In this document: piece after piece, positions 35,039-46,559 of the stretch | Layout of the letters: the number at the start of each line of letters is the position of its first letter | Numbering within the stretch: position 1 is the stretch's first letter | Origin: Bryum argenteum | Taxonomy: Eukaryota > Streptophyta > Bryopsida > Bryales > Bryaceae | Assembly (NCBI GenBank): GCA_037043015.1 | Contig: CM073326.1 | Span: forward strand, 11,354,345 to 11,418,344 | DNA: 64,000 nt | Direction: 5' to 3' | Translations under genes and position numbers: made by a program | Notes under the pieces: generated by a model | Databases searched by the model: none | The model's input: only the letters and a program-made list of their open reading frames with translations | Told to the model about the DNA's origin: nothing

Positions 35039-35966
35039 CTTGAAAGCTTTAATCGGTCAATTGTGCAATCGAGTGTAGGAACCGCCACAGCCAGCGATTG
35101 ATTATGCAGTTACCTGTCGGCGCATCGTTTCCGTTCCCTTTTCATTGGGGCTGCCTGCTTCGTCCTTGCAAGAGGCTTTCATGAGCCCCTGCCGCTGCTG
35201 CAGCACTGCACTGCACTTGCTCATAGCCGTTCCTTACAGTACTACAACAGTGCCGGTTTCATTAGATGCACACACCGCAGAGCAGCGCAGAGAGAGTCGT
35301 TGGAGGGAAACTACTCTTAAAGCTACTCTCTCTCTCTGTAGAGTGTCAGTGTGTGGACGGACAGGCGGACGGACGGAGTGAGTGAGTTTGGAAGTTGATC
35401 GCTTGTTATTGCCGGGGGTTAGGATTTTCTTGTACGCTCTCGCGAAGAAAGCTCAAATTGTTGCGATCGGAGACGACTAGTAAACGGCGGCTGTAGGTCT
35501 GCAATGTGTGCGTTGATTGCGCACGTCGTTTTCGTTTCTTTTTCGTCTCGGAACGTGAGCTTTTGTTGAGAGAAGAAAGGAACTATAGCTCTGTATCGTA
35601 GTATTTTTTATCACTGTTTTTTCTGCTCTGAAGCAGGTCTACACCAAAGGTTTAGATGCTGCGTATGGATGCGCGATTGAGGAAGTGTTATATTTGCTTC
35701 GATTGAAACGCCTGTGGAAGTAGAGGCATTTGTTGCTCGTCTTTTCGCACTGTAGCGCTTTGAAGGAAAGCGACGTCTATGGCAGGAGGAGACTTGCTTT
35801 TAAGCTGAGCGCGTGCAAGTATTTCTCCTGTAGTTTCCTGCGTTTTTTTTCTCTCGATAGGTTTTCAACAGAGAAGGGAGATGCTATTTAGGTGCAGAGA
35901 AGAGATGCGTTTCGATTGAGGAAGTGTTTCGAGTGATTTTTTTCGAAACATCCGTGGAAGTACGAA

Positions 35967-36713
35967 ATGGCGGCACTTCTTTTTGTCCTTTCTATGGTGA
36001 TGCTGCTGGCAGTTACTGGCCAGCAATCTGGTCCGAAACTGAGCTTTTTCAACTATTCGGGAATGCGGGCGACGGTTAGCTGCATGGACCACGCGGCAAC
36101 AATCTTGGAAGCCGGGGAAACGTTTTCCGTTCCTCTTACTCGTAGCGATCAGGTTTGCATTGTGACACTTGAGGACGGGGAGCATGCCTCAGTCGCTATT
36201 GACAAGGTGTTGCCGAGATCCTCGAGCTCGGGGCTGTCCGTCTCTGTGGACATCAACGACACTTACCTCTTCTTTGCTCTCGATGAGACAGTTCACCACC
36301 AATACGTCAACTACCATAATAGTCTTGGTGAACGGATCCAGATTCAGAGGTCCTCCGATCTTCAACTCTGGTGAGTTTTGCAATCTCTGCCCACGCCTAC
36401 CGCAATTTATTGTCCTCTCCAAAGATACATAGCAAAGAAAATTTTTAAGACACCTTAATTGGCTCAGCTTTCTGTTCCCTATCTATTGCCATGTCCAATG
36501 ACCTCCGATCCAAAACCACGACTTTAAGGAGAGGGCTGAAGAAAATAACTTGCTAAATTTAGAGTTTTCGACACAAAGTTCTGTTCTTTGATATGTCGGC
36601 TCACTCGTCATCACTCGTAATCTTTTCAGTGTGGAACCAAGAAGAGAGTTTGAGGTATTGATTCTTCATCTATTCTTTTTTGCAGGGCCGGGGAAGAGTC
36701 AGCAGATGATTGA
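35967..36713 (+). CDS. Small secreted protein of unknown function, 143 aa, two exons
   Basis: Exon 1 runs 35967-36370 and exon 2 36686-36713. The donor GTGAGT and the acceptor TTTTTTGCAG are strong and keep the frame, ending LQLWAGEESADD and TGA. Residues 1-19 (MAALLFVLSMVMLLAVTGQ) form a classic signal peptide. The mature part of about 124 residues is mainly predicted beta-strand, with two cysteines (VSCMD and QVCIV) that could form one disulfide, and N-glycosylation sequons NYS and NDT. The pattern of strands and paired Cys is loosely like plant S1-type self-incompatibility homologues, but similarity is too weak for assignment. The leader is long (about 0.9 kb) and AUG-poor. Export to the cell wall or apoplast is inferred from the signal peptide. 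Confidence 0.75.
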
Positions 36714-38147
36714 CGTCGCAACTGACTTTTTGAGTAGTAGGGGCGTCTAACCGCTTCTAACAAGACAGGATGTGAGCGAAGAAGTCGTGGAAAGAGACTG
36801 AGATAACCAAATCATTGTGAAATGATTTTAAAAGTCATACTATGCACAGGGTTTGAAAGTAGAACATGTAGTATACCAATCTTTACAGATGCACAAGCCT
36901 GCGTGATTCCTGCTGAATCCCAGTGGCTCAATTTGTCAAAACCAGGCGAGTTCAGAACTATTTACTTTTGTCCGAACCCCCGGAATTATGACATGTGTCA
37001 GTAAATTTTCGTTTGAAACTTGCACACGTAGATAGTCTGGATATTCACTACAGTGGAACGAGTTGGATAGTGCGGAGATTTTACTTTTCTCGGGGCTCTG
37101 TGTCTTGAAGAGCAGATTTTTGGGAGATCCCCGTATGATTCCTCCACTTTGGAGGAGTGCGAAGCTCTCAGGCTACTGCGTTGTGTCCGCAAGCTGTGGT
37201 GCTCTAGCATACTTCATGGAAATGTGAATCAGATAAGCTTCGACGAGTCTGAGTTCAGGATGTTTCATACTCGCCACATCATATTATTCTGAATTGACTC
37301 AACAGGTTGAGACAAGTTGCTACGCTACGCTCACTGAGATAAGTGGGTCCACTACAGGATAACCGCCGGCCAAGGAGATATGCACACGGGAAATGGGACT
37401 ATGAATTCAAGTGGTAAGACTACTCTATGTGCAATTTTGCACTCCTTCAATGGACGTCGGAAGCTTCCACCATCAACTGAACCTTGTACTTCTTTATTAT
37501 GATCGACCCTCTCGATAAATGTGGACCAATCGAGAAGTGGTATTCCTCAATAGAAGGACATATGGGCTAGTTTCTAACTATTTCTACATCCACCACTATG
37601 AATGTTCTTACTCAATTCAATGCAACCTTCTGAAGCATAATAATTACTGCATGGGTGATTATGGTTGAGCAGCCCAAAATGGCGCAGTGCCGAAAATGGA
37701 GCCCTAGTAATCTTCACTGTCACGTACATAATAGCTTCTCCATACAACAGTACCATGTACACATTGCAAAGATTATAGGGCGTCACTTTAGGGCACCATT
37801 TTAGGAACACCTATATTTCCATCGTTAGAAATTCATTACTTACTGTAGAAGAGTCGAAAAATGATGATTCCACTTGCTCTAGTTTTCTACTAATTTTCCA
37901 CATGCACAAAAATTGCTTGCACTGGCAACATTCCTCTAGATTTTCTGTGCTGAAAATTGCGCCATTATAGGACACCTTACCATATTTGACGGTCATCCTG
38001 GAGATTGTTTCAGTCTCTTTTCTTCTTTTCTGCTACGCAAGGGCGAGATTGAGTGCTAGGAGAAACGGTTAACAAGAGCCGCATCTGTATTGCATATGCC
38101 TTATGTTGTGCCATCCTCTTGTGACATATTTTGCTCCTTATTAACCA
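36714..38147. other. No supported gene
   Basis: The first part is probably the 3' untranslated region of the secreted-protein gene. Frames at 36822-37004, 37574-37810 and 37811-37996 lack support. Confidence 0.45.
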
Positions 38148-38151
38148 TTAA

Positions 38152-38734
38152 CCCCTTGTGCTTTTCGGGAGCTCGAAACTTCTAAACCTCAAAACTGCGA
38201 TTTTCAACCTAAATGCACTCTTGGGAGTATGTTATAGATTTTATTTTTTACTTCCAACTGTGAGAACTTGTACCTAACCCTAATTTTAGGTACAGTTGGA
38301 GAAATTTGACCGTAGGATGTTTATCATTTGTGAAAATATAACATTCAAAGTTGGAGCAAAAGTTTTATTGGGCATTGTATGGGATGCGTGTTCTCAATAG
38401 TGCAGAAGCCCAAATATTTTGCTTTGTGTGTTTTTCCATGTAGGTAACTAAGTTGGGTATGCGTGTGCAATAAATTTAGGGTTCCCCAATGTTCCTAAGG
38501 CTAAAACTGGTTAGGTCTCAAATTGGGTGTAGTTTGTGTGGTATAAATTGCACTTTTTGTGAATTAGTGACATACATTTATAAGGCAACTCTTGTTTCTC
38601 AGTTTTCAAATATAGTATTTTGTTTTGAATAGTATAGGCATTGGATTTGCAATGATGTTATATTGATAAAGCTAGACAGATTACATGGTTTTTGCAGAGA
38701 TATTTCCTGTTCATCCTAAGTTGGATTTTGATTT

Positions 38735-38772
<38 letters not shown>

Positions 38773-39628
38773 CGGGGCTGGGATTCAATTTGAATATTGT
38801 TTTGTTATAGAAACCTTAATTTCATTCAAGATGTGAGAAAGTTATGGCATTCCTTTTTGTGCAAAGGGCCTACTTTGGGATATTCTTTTTTTAGAAAATT
38901 TTGGGCGGTTTGTAAGATCTAAAATAATTTGTCTATAATTTTTTTTCTATTTTTTTTTTCTTTAAGAAGTGTGATCTTTAGATAAATCTCAACAACTTTG
39001 TAGTTGGAAGTTTTTTGATCCAACATAACTTTGGTATTGAATTTGTAATGATGTTTCTACAATGATAAAAGTGAAAAAATGGATGATTTTTGAGAAGTTA
39101 TATCTCCTTCCTCCACTGTTAGATTTTGACTTTATTTTTTGAGATGGATTCAAATTATAGTCTAATTTGGTGGTAGAAACCTTGACCCCATCAAAGATGT
39201 ATTGAACATAAGGCATGAATTTGAGTGTAAGGGATTTACTATTGGACTACATTTCCTTTGTAAAATGTTTTGTAGTTTTCACCATTGCAAGGCTACTTTG
39301 TGACCTTAGATATTTTTTTGATGAATTTTTTTGGTATTATAGAGTCTTTATTAGTTGGTAGTATTTTTACTTCAAAGTGAAACTGAGAGTTTTTTGTAGC
39401 CTGTTTTGCAGAATAAAACGTTACGATCTCGCAATGTAAAAGGTCCCATGAATCAAGATTTGGTCCACATGATCTACAACAAGTCTATCACAACAACAAG
39501 TCTATCACAACAACAAGTCTATCACAAGTTTGTACGTTTGAAATTTGAATAGCTCATTTTTATTTTTATCTATGTCACTTTTTTCAAAATGAGTTTGTGT
39601 CTAAAAATACCCCAAGGACATACAGGGG
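38152..39628 (+). mobile_element. F-family TTAA-type element, 1.48 kb, non-coding
   Basis: TTAA lies at 38148-38151 and 39629-39632. The left end is CCCCTTGTGCTTTTCGGG and the right end, in reverse complement, is CCCCTGTATGTCCTTGGGG; both start CCCCT and share scattered matches. The interior has no long frame and contains a run of about 33 T (38739-38771). Related sequence occurs at 4280-4675, 47961-48130 and 51073-51680. The size and termini fit a non-autonomous piggyBac-type element, but the TIR match is imperfect. Confidence 0.55.
39477..39530. repeat. 17-bp tandem repeat, three units
   Basis: CAACAAGTCTATCACAA is repeated three times inside the F element, near its right end. Confidence 0.85.
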
Positions 39629-39842
39629 TTAAAGTTTTGAATTTTTGTATTATTTTCGGAGGCAAGTAAATTGGATATTTGTTATAAATAACTCCAAGAT
39701 TAAATATAACAAGTATGAAAATATATTTAACCACCAATAATTAAAATGTATATAATCATCGTGACAGATTGATTGATGATGGTCTACAAGTACTAGTAGT
39801 ATGCATGAATCTCAACAATGCATAGCATTGTAAAACACTTTG

Positions 39843-40043
39843 TTTTACACTTTGGACCAAGAGCCGTGAAAACATCATCAAATATGGAAAATTTAGCATA
39901 CTTTAGGAACCTCAAAGTTAGTGGTTATTCTCCTTTTTTTAAGGTCTTGTAAAGCCAAATGGGACCAAGAGCACTTTACTCTCTAATCAAGGATTTTAGA
40001 AGGCCGTGGTTAGTTTTTCATAATTCATAGTGTAAAGTGACGC
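39843..40043 (+). mobile_element. A-family Tourist-like MITE, copy 3 (internally deleted)
   Basis: The left TTTACACTTTGGACCAAGAGCC and the right CATAGTGTAAAGTGACGC next to TTA match the ends of the 5448 copy. About 300 bp of the interior is missing, joining GAGCCGTG directly to AAAACATCATC. Confidence 0.7.
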
Positions 40044-40103
40044 TTAGAATAATTAACAATATGATATATTCTTGAATTAAAGAGCTTATGATCTTTTAAA
40101 ATC

Positions 40104-40279
40104 TTAGGGATACTTTACATGGGGGAGTGAAGCCCTTCAAAGTGCGGAAGGAGACAACACAATCCTATGTATGATTGGTTCACTTCTTTAAATATCTTAA
40201 ATAAACCAATCACATGAGAGAATTTTTGCCCTTCATAGCCCTCATGAATGGCTTGATTCCCCGTATAAAGTGTCTTTAT
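40104..40279. mobile_element. I-family short Tourist-like MITE
   Basis: The left GGGATACTTTACATGGGGGA follows TTA; the right, in reverse complement, reads AAAGACACTTTATACGGGGA. The interior word CCAATCACATGAGAG matches the element at 16124-16277. Confidence 0.6.
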
Positions 40280-40926
40280 GCTATAAGGATTAACACCTTT
40301 GACTCAATACCACAAAGTAATAGAATTGTATAGGCCCTTAGTTATTCAATTGACTCTCTACATACCTCTTTGTGGCATACAAATTCTTTATGCTTTGAAT
40401 TTTGTCTTCACATGGTGAAAGTTAAAGAGGGTAGGAATTTGAATTTAAGATTTGGTGTACATATACAAATACAAGTAATGTACTAAATCTCATGGTTATA
40501 CACCCCGAATACATTGTGAAGAAAGAAAATAACCTTGCATCTAACAAGGGCATCTTTTTTTAGGGCAAAAGCATAAAACTCAAGCCTCTCTCCTTTAGGG
40601 ATAATTACAAGTAATTCAAATTTTATCTATTCACACAAGGATTGGTAAGTTGATACACAGTTATCACTAAGGAACACATCAATTGCATTTTGACCCCTAA
40701 AGGAGAGTTGTATACAGAGACCTCCTAACGACCTTTTCTAAAATCAATGAACAACTTCATTTGAATTTGATTTTAATATACCCAATCAAAGGATCTTGTT
40801 TAGAAATGTCCAATTAGTCTACATACCAAGTTTTATCAATATTAAGTTCTATTTAGTCAATGTTTCGATTTTTGCAAAAACAACATATCTTTTTCAAGCA
40901 AATTGGCCACAAAGCACATCAATTGA

Positions 40927-41187
40927 CCCCTACAGATCCTTGATACAAAATTGTTCAAATTATCAAAAATAACCTTCTTCTACTTCAGGCCCAAACAACT
41001 TCAATCTAAGCATTATTAAGAAGAATCAACAATAAGATCTTGAAGTTAACTTGACCCTTTACTCCTATGTAAAATTTGAACCATTAATTATTCTCCGTTT
41101 GTGAGATTATGATGGTAAAAGCGGGATGAATTTATTCCGTGCGGGGACCCCAAAAAGCCATTTCGGATTTCTTGGAAATTTAGGGGT
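40927..41187 (+). mobile_element. D-family TTAA-type MITE, copy 2 (decayed)
   Basis: It aligns along its length with 11874-12121: CCCCTACAGATCCTTGATAC at the left, CTTCTACTTCAGGCCCAAA inside, and AAATTTAGGGG at the right. The flanks are TTGA and TTGT rather than TTAA, consistent with age. Confidence 0.65.
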
Positions 41188-41689
41188 TGTACCATCACTA
41201 TATTCTCGGTTGAGAACAAGAAGAAAATCCAAGAGATGACATCACACATGACACACTGACATGTGAGAAACTTGCTGCAAATGGCATAGTTCCTGTTGAA
41301 TGAAGCTTAGAGCTAGCTAGCTAGCAGTATGGTGGAGGTACAAAGCTCCTAGTAATATATGGACAATTTGAATAGTGTGAGGTTACCTCCAAGGCACTGT
41401 TCGGGAAGTTTTTAACACAATCTAGCTTTTATCCCCTTCTTCATAAAATTATTCGGTAATTCTATTTGATACCTGCATAATAGTTGGGTAATACCATGTG
41501 ATACTTTGGTGATATTTAGGATATGAGTTGGAAAAAAACCTAACTCTTTCAAATTGAATCGGTAATTTGACAACTTCGTTCGGCTGATTTAGAACTGACT
41601 GATGGTTCTTCCCGAACGCTGCTCCAAGGCAAAAAGCACGGTAGAAGGGACATGCATCCAAGTGCCCATTGAGTATGGAAGGGTAGACT

Positions 41690-41852
41690 ATTGGGGTTGT
41701 ACATAACCTTGTAGGAGGTTGCAAGCTCATCATTGATTGGTCTATTCATGATGCCCAAGTTCAAAAAGTGCACTATTCATGATGCCCAAGTCTAAAAGAT
41801 GCTGTGATCCAATTTTGGGCTGCCCGTTTTAGACCCCATGGGCGTTTAAGGG
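41690..41852 (+). mobile_element. B-family TTAA-type MITE, copy 4 (left-truncated)
   Basis: The right 163 bp of the B element is present, from TTGGGGTTGTACATAACC to CCCATGGGCGTTTAAGGG and TTAA (41853-41856). The left half is missing. That TTAA is shared with the C element that begins at 41857. Confidence 0.8.
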
Positions 41853-41856
41853 TTAA

Positions 41857-42594
41857 CCCTGGAACGTCGAAGCGGCCATTTTATGTCCGATGAACAGAAC
41901 ATTTTCACTGTAACGTATTATTGCGGGATGAATTTCATTCATGATTTTTGTAATTGGATTTATGAATGATAATAGCATATCATGGAATTCATTTGAGGTC
42001 ATTTAAGGTATTTCCTAAGATCACATGTGGTATGAAAGTTGAAAGAATGGTTAAAAACAAGTCACCACACAGTGCATTTCTGCAACTTTTTCCTACTTTT
42101 ATTAAGTCTCAAATTTAGGCAACTAAATGATCTCTTTTGAGTTCAAGCTCAATTCATAAAATGAATCTTACCAAGTCTTGTTTCTACTCCAAGTTAGAAT
42201 TTCAAGAAATTCCTAATATCTAGTGATTTCTTGACACCTTAAGTTTACATGCCTATAGGGTCTCTTTCTCAATTTTCAAATATAGCATGACACGAAACCA
42301 TGGATTACACCATGCTATTCTTCACTACAATGTCCCCTTATTCCAAAAATTTCAGATTTTTTGAAAGTGATTTGTATTTGATATGAATTATTTTTGGTTT
42401 TTCTTTGAAAATTCACTTGAATTTCAAATCTTCCCAAAAAAATCTGAAATTTTTACAGCATATGAAAAGCATGTGATCACATCTACGAAAAATAAAATAA
42501 AATATTTTACTTTCAGGTAAAGTGGCGAAATGGAGGATTCAGAGTAAGACATATCAAAGTTCAGGCCACGGTTATGGGCTCCGACGTTCTAGGG
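41857..42594. mobile_element. C-family TTAA-type element, 738 bp
   Basis: TTAA flanks at 41853-41856 and 42595-42598. The left end CCCTGGAACGTCGAAGC and the right end, in reverse complement as CCCTAGAACGTCGGAGC, differ at two positions over 17 bp. The interior is AT-rich without a coding frame. These are piggyBac-type termini, with a different sequence from B, D and F. Confidence 0.8.
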
Positions 42595-43079
42595 TTAAGC
42601 AAGTTGCTACAAGAGAGTGACGGTTGGGTGGGGAATCTTTGTTTTTTTTTTGTCTCGTGCGCTTGCTTCTTCTAGTTGGCCATGCAGCACTGCAACCGAA
42701 CGATCTCCGCGCGCCCGCCTCGTGAACTGCTCCATTTCCCTTCAAAGAAAGATTACACTCAAGAACTGTCAAACCACCTGCATGTTTTTGGTCCCACTAC
42801 AGTTGTAAAGCTGCAGTAAGATTATTATTTTATTTTATTTTTATTTTTAAAATTATTTTATTTTATTTTAAAAAAATATTCTGACCCTTCCCTAGAGATT
42901 TCCTATTCTGAAATACGAGCCCTTGTTGAGCACCCTCCTTTAGTTTGAACAGCCAAGATCTGATTTTTTGATACTCCAGGGGTTAAACTCAGGAAGACCT
43001 TGAATGTGAGGAAGAACACACTTGAATGAAAAGCGTAAACCACGGTAATAGGTGAGATGAATTGACATGGACGGCTTGG

Positions 43080-43205
43080 CAAAGCCTTCAAGAGCCAGCC
43101 CCAAATCTCCCAAGTCTCCCAGTCTCGTAAAACCCCAGTCTCCTAAGTCTTCCAAGTCTCCAGTCTCGTAAAACCCCAATCTCCCAAGTCCCAGCTTCCC
43201 AAGTC
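43080..43205. repeat. Degenerate CCCAAGTCTCC tandem repeats
   Basis: Words such as CTCCCAAGTCTCC, CAGTCTCGTAAAACCCCA and CCCAAGTCC alternate several times just upstream of the argininosuccinate synthase leader. They have no clear function and may lie in the promoter region. Confidence 0.6.
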
Positions 43206-43428
43206 CGGAATCTGGCGCCCATTCACACAGCAGGGGTTTAGCCGAGGCCCGTCCGCTGCGCTTCTCCTCGTCACGCCCATCGCGGCTCTTGTGCCCTAGT
43301 GGTAGTAGATCGAGCGCCACAGGCATTGTCGCAAATTGCCTTCCAACCTGTCTTGTCAGGAGGCTCTTTCCTCTGCTGCCGCTGTTCACGTACAGGCCAC
43401 TCCTTTCTTCATCACCCATTCTTCAGCT

Positions 43429-46400
43429 ATGGCGATAACCATGGCTTGCACGCCTCGGATGGTTACTTGCCCCTCGCACGCAGCCTTCTCTCTTCCCGAA
43501 TCCCGAAGCAGCACCGTAAGCCCCCCCCTCCCTCCCATTCACAGGATCTTCCACGAAAATTATCTTGGGTGATGGGTTTAACGTTTTCTGAAGATACCCA
43601 GATTCCACTTTGATTGCAGGCAACGTTGGGCGCTACTACTAGCCGAGTGTGGGGAGATTCTCTGTCAGTGAGTTGCGAGACCAGTGGCCAACGCAAAGCT
43701 GCGCAAGTCCGAGGTGAGCACGCTTTTGTGTTTTTCTCATGGGTTTAGCGAGGAATTTGTGTGTAGACCTAATTTGAGTCCGGGGTTTTGCAGGGGTTCG
43801 AGCCGCCGTTGCGACTGGCGACGTTACGGAAGTGATGGAAGGAAAGAAAGGCGGCCTCCGTGGTAGTTTGAACAAAGTGGTGCTGGCCTACAGCGGTGGT
43901 TTGGATACCTCCGTCATTGTCCCATGGCTGCGGTGAGCATGAGATTTCCTCGCTGAGAATCTTGAACGTTGTTTCCTCCTCCGGAACTGCAACTGACCTG
44001 TTTTGTTGTTGCAGGGAAAACTATGGCTGTGAGGTTGTTTGCTTCACCGCTGACGTCGGTCAGGTACTACGCTTGCTGGAGAATGATCTCTGTGTGCAAT
44101 TTATTCAAGGAACATTCTCCGAACTTGAGAAGCTTCTTAAGATCAGTACATTCTTAGTGTGGTTCAGTTTTTGGGAAATTTGCATCTAGCGCGGGCTGTA
44201 TTGTTGGTTATGCTTACATATTCAAACATTTTGCTGTAATCAGTGCGGCACTGTGGTTCTCATCAAAAGTTCGAAAAAGTTAAGATTTTCTAACATTCCT
44301 AACAACCAAACAGCCACTAGAATAATAAAAGAATTTCTCTGAACACTTTACGTCCAGTCGTGCTGTCAGAAAGTTTTGAGCACTTTCCAATCAGATCGTC
44401 GACGAAGTTTTATTTTAGTGTGGGTACATGTCTCATAGAATAACATCATCTGCGGCGCCACACCAACACTACGTAGTTGGCAATCAAATCCTCCTCTTGC
44501 AGCAGACAGAGTTTAGTACGCACTGCTGCCATTCGCGTGGAATAGTGAAAGTACGGGAGTAAATAGACTACATAGTGTAGATGGCAGTTTACAGGATGCA
44601 GGATGGAAGAGTAATCGAGAGCAATTGTTGGTGGATTGCAGGGTGTTGGGGAGACGGAAGGCCTGGACGCGAAAGCCAAGGCGAGTGGAGCGAGTGAGCT
44701 CTTCATTGTGGACTTGAGGGAGGAGTTTGTGAAGGACTACATTTTTCCGTGCTTGAGAGCCGGCGCTGTCTATGAACGCAAGTACTTGCTCGGCACGTCC
44801 ATGGCTCGTCCTATCATTGCCAAGGTTGATAAAATACGCTTCCTCTTTGAGTCGATCACCTATGTTTCCTCCACTTCTTTTCCCACTCACAGCCTTTTGT
44901 TGTTGTTGCACAGGCTATGGTGGACGTTGCCAAGCAATGTGGTGCGGATGCAGTGTCCCATGGGTGCACTGGAAAGGGTAACGATCAGGTAAGAGACAAG
45001 GTTTTAATTCTATCGCTGTTTATATTGCAAGTTGCTGTACTTGGAGTGGTTTCATGAGATTTTAAATTCTGTTCGTATGCGATTCTGAGCAGGTGAGGTT
45101 TGAGTTGACGTTCTTCGCGCTCGACCCCAAGCTCGCTGTTGTTGCACCATGGAGGGAGTGGGACATTAAGGGACGTGAAGATGCCATTGAATACGCCAAA
45201 GCTCACAACATCCCTGTTGTCGCTACGAAGAAGTCTATCTACAGCCGAGATCGCAACTTGTGGCACATCAGCCATGAGGTAGACTTGCGACCTGTATCTT
45301 CCTCCAAACCATTGTATTTGGTCTTTAGCCGCCATTCAACGGAGTTCCATTGAACATTCTTCAGTAAGTGACTGTAGCCAGTCAAAGACTCCTAGAATCT
45401 ACAAAATCATATGTGCCACTGAGGAGGAGGCCATGCTCTTGTTGCTTTATTGTAGCCAAGGAAGTCTATAAACGTTGAGAATGAGTAGCAGCCGCTTCAG
45501 GAAACACGAGTGTGGGATCTACTAATCAAGCATAGTCCCCGAATTTCAGAAGACTTCTTCTTCTTCTTACGATGGTTTTATGTTCAGGGTGATATCCTAG
45601 AAGACCCTGCGAATGAGCCTGTGGAGGACATGTATGTGATGACAGTAGATCCTAAGGATGCTCCAGACACCCCTGAGTAAGTTCCTTCACCCTGCTTGAA
45701 TCATATTGTAACTAGATTCAGCCTTTCTTGTTCAATAATTTGAGTAATATTAGTCTCTGGTACTGGAACTTTTTATTTTTTACACTTGTATTTGTGAACA
45801 TATTAGCAATAGCATCGAAGAAGAATTATCTGTCTGATCAGCCTGCTTGTGTCAGGTATGTGACGATTCAGATTGAGAAGGGGCTTCCAGTGGGGTTCAA
45901 CGGCAACAAGCTTTCGCCCGCAACACTGTTAGCGGATTTGAACGAGTTGGGAGGCAAGCACGGAGTGGGGCGAATCGACATGGTGGAGAACAGGCTGGTG
46001 GGGATGAAGAGCAGGGGCGTGTATGAGACCCCCGGCGGCACCATTTTGGCCGCGGCGTGCCGTGAGCTGGAGGCTCTCACTCTGGACCGGGAGAGCATGC
46101 AGATGAAGGACATGCTCGCCTTGAAGTACGCGGAGCTTGTGTACGCCGGCCGCTGGTTCGATCCTCTCCGTGAATCCATGGATGCGTTCATGGAGAAGAT
46201 GACCGAGACCACCACCGGCGAAGTCACCCTCAAGCTCTTCAAAGGCTCCGTCACTGTCGCCAGCAGATCCAGCCCCAACAGCCTCTACAGGTACCACACC
46301 ACAAATCGCCATTCGCACCAAACCCACATGTGTGATTCCAAAGCAAACACCAAAACAAAAGCAAGAATTCTCACACTCAATTAGCATGAATGTTAAACAT

Positions 46401-46559
46401 GTGGGTTTTGTATGTTTCAAATTTGCTATGTTGTGCAGGCAAGACATCTCATCATTTGAGGAAGGAAGTGGGATTTACGACCAAGCGGACGCAGCAGGCT
46501 TTATTCGCTTGTACGGCTTGCCAACGCGTGTGCGCGCCATGCAGCAACAAGGAATGTAA
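43429..46559 (+). CDS. ASS: Argininosuccinate synthase, plastid precursor, 485 aa, 10 exons
   Basis: The enzyme joins citrulline and aspartate using ATP to give argininosuccinate, the penultimate step of arginine synthesis, in the plastid. Exons: 43429-43515, 43620-43713, 43794-43932, 44015-44063, 44642-44824, 44914-44988, 45093-45278, 45588-45676, 45856-46290, 46439-46559; all use GT/AG and keep frame. The first about 75 residues are Ser/Thr/Ala-rich and low in acids, as in a transit peptide. Family motifs are intact: the ATP loop [21 protein letters not shown] [29 protein letters not shown], and [11 protein letters not shown] for substrate binding. Length after removing the transit peptide matches the usual about 400-410 residues. 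No breaks are seen, so the gene should be functional. The ATG at 43429 is the first in the frame; a second Met lies five codons on. Confidence 0.97.

Noticed and set aside
36822..37004. Frame ending CPNPRNYDMCQ as an alternative last exon of the secreted protein
   Set aside because: The acceptors with reasonable tracts (36850, 36889) are out of phase with exon 1; the acceptor at 36686 is strong and in phase.
45868..46447. Long minus-strand frames of 136 and 172 residues
   Set aside because: Antisense shadows of the large exon of argininosuccinate synthase.
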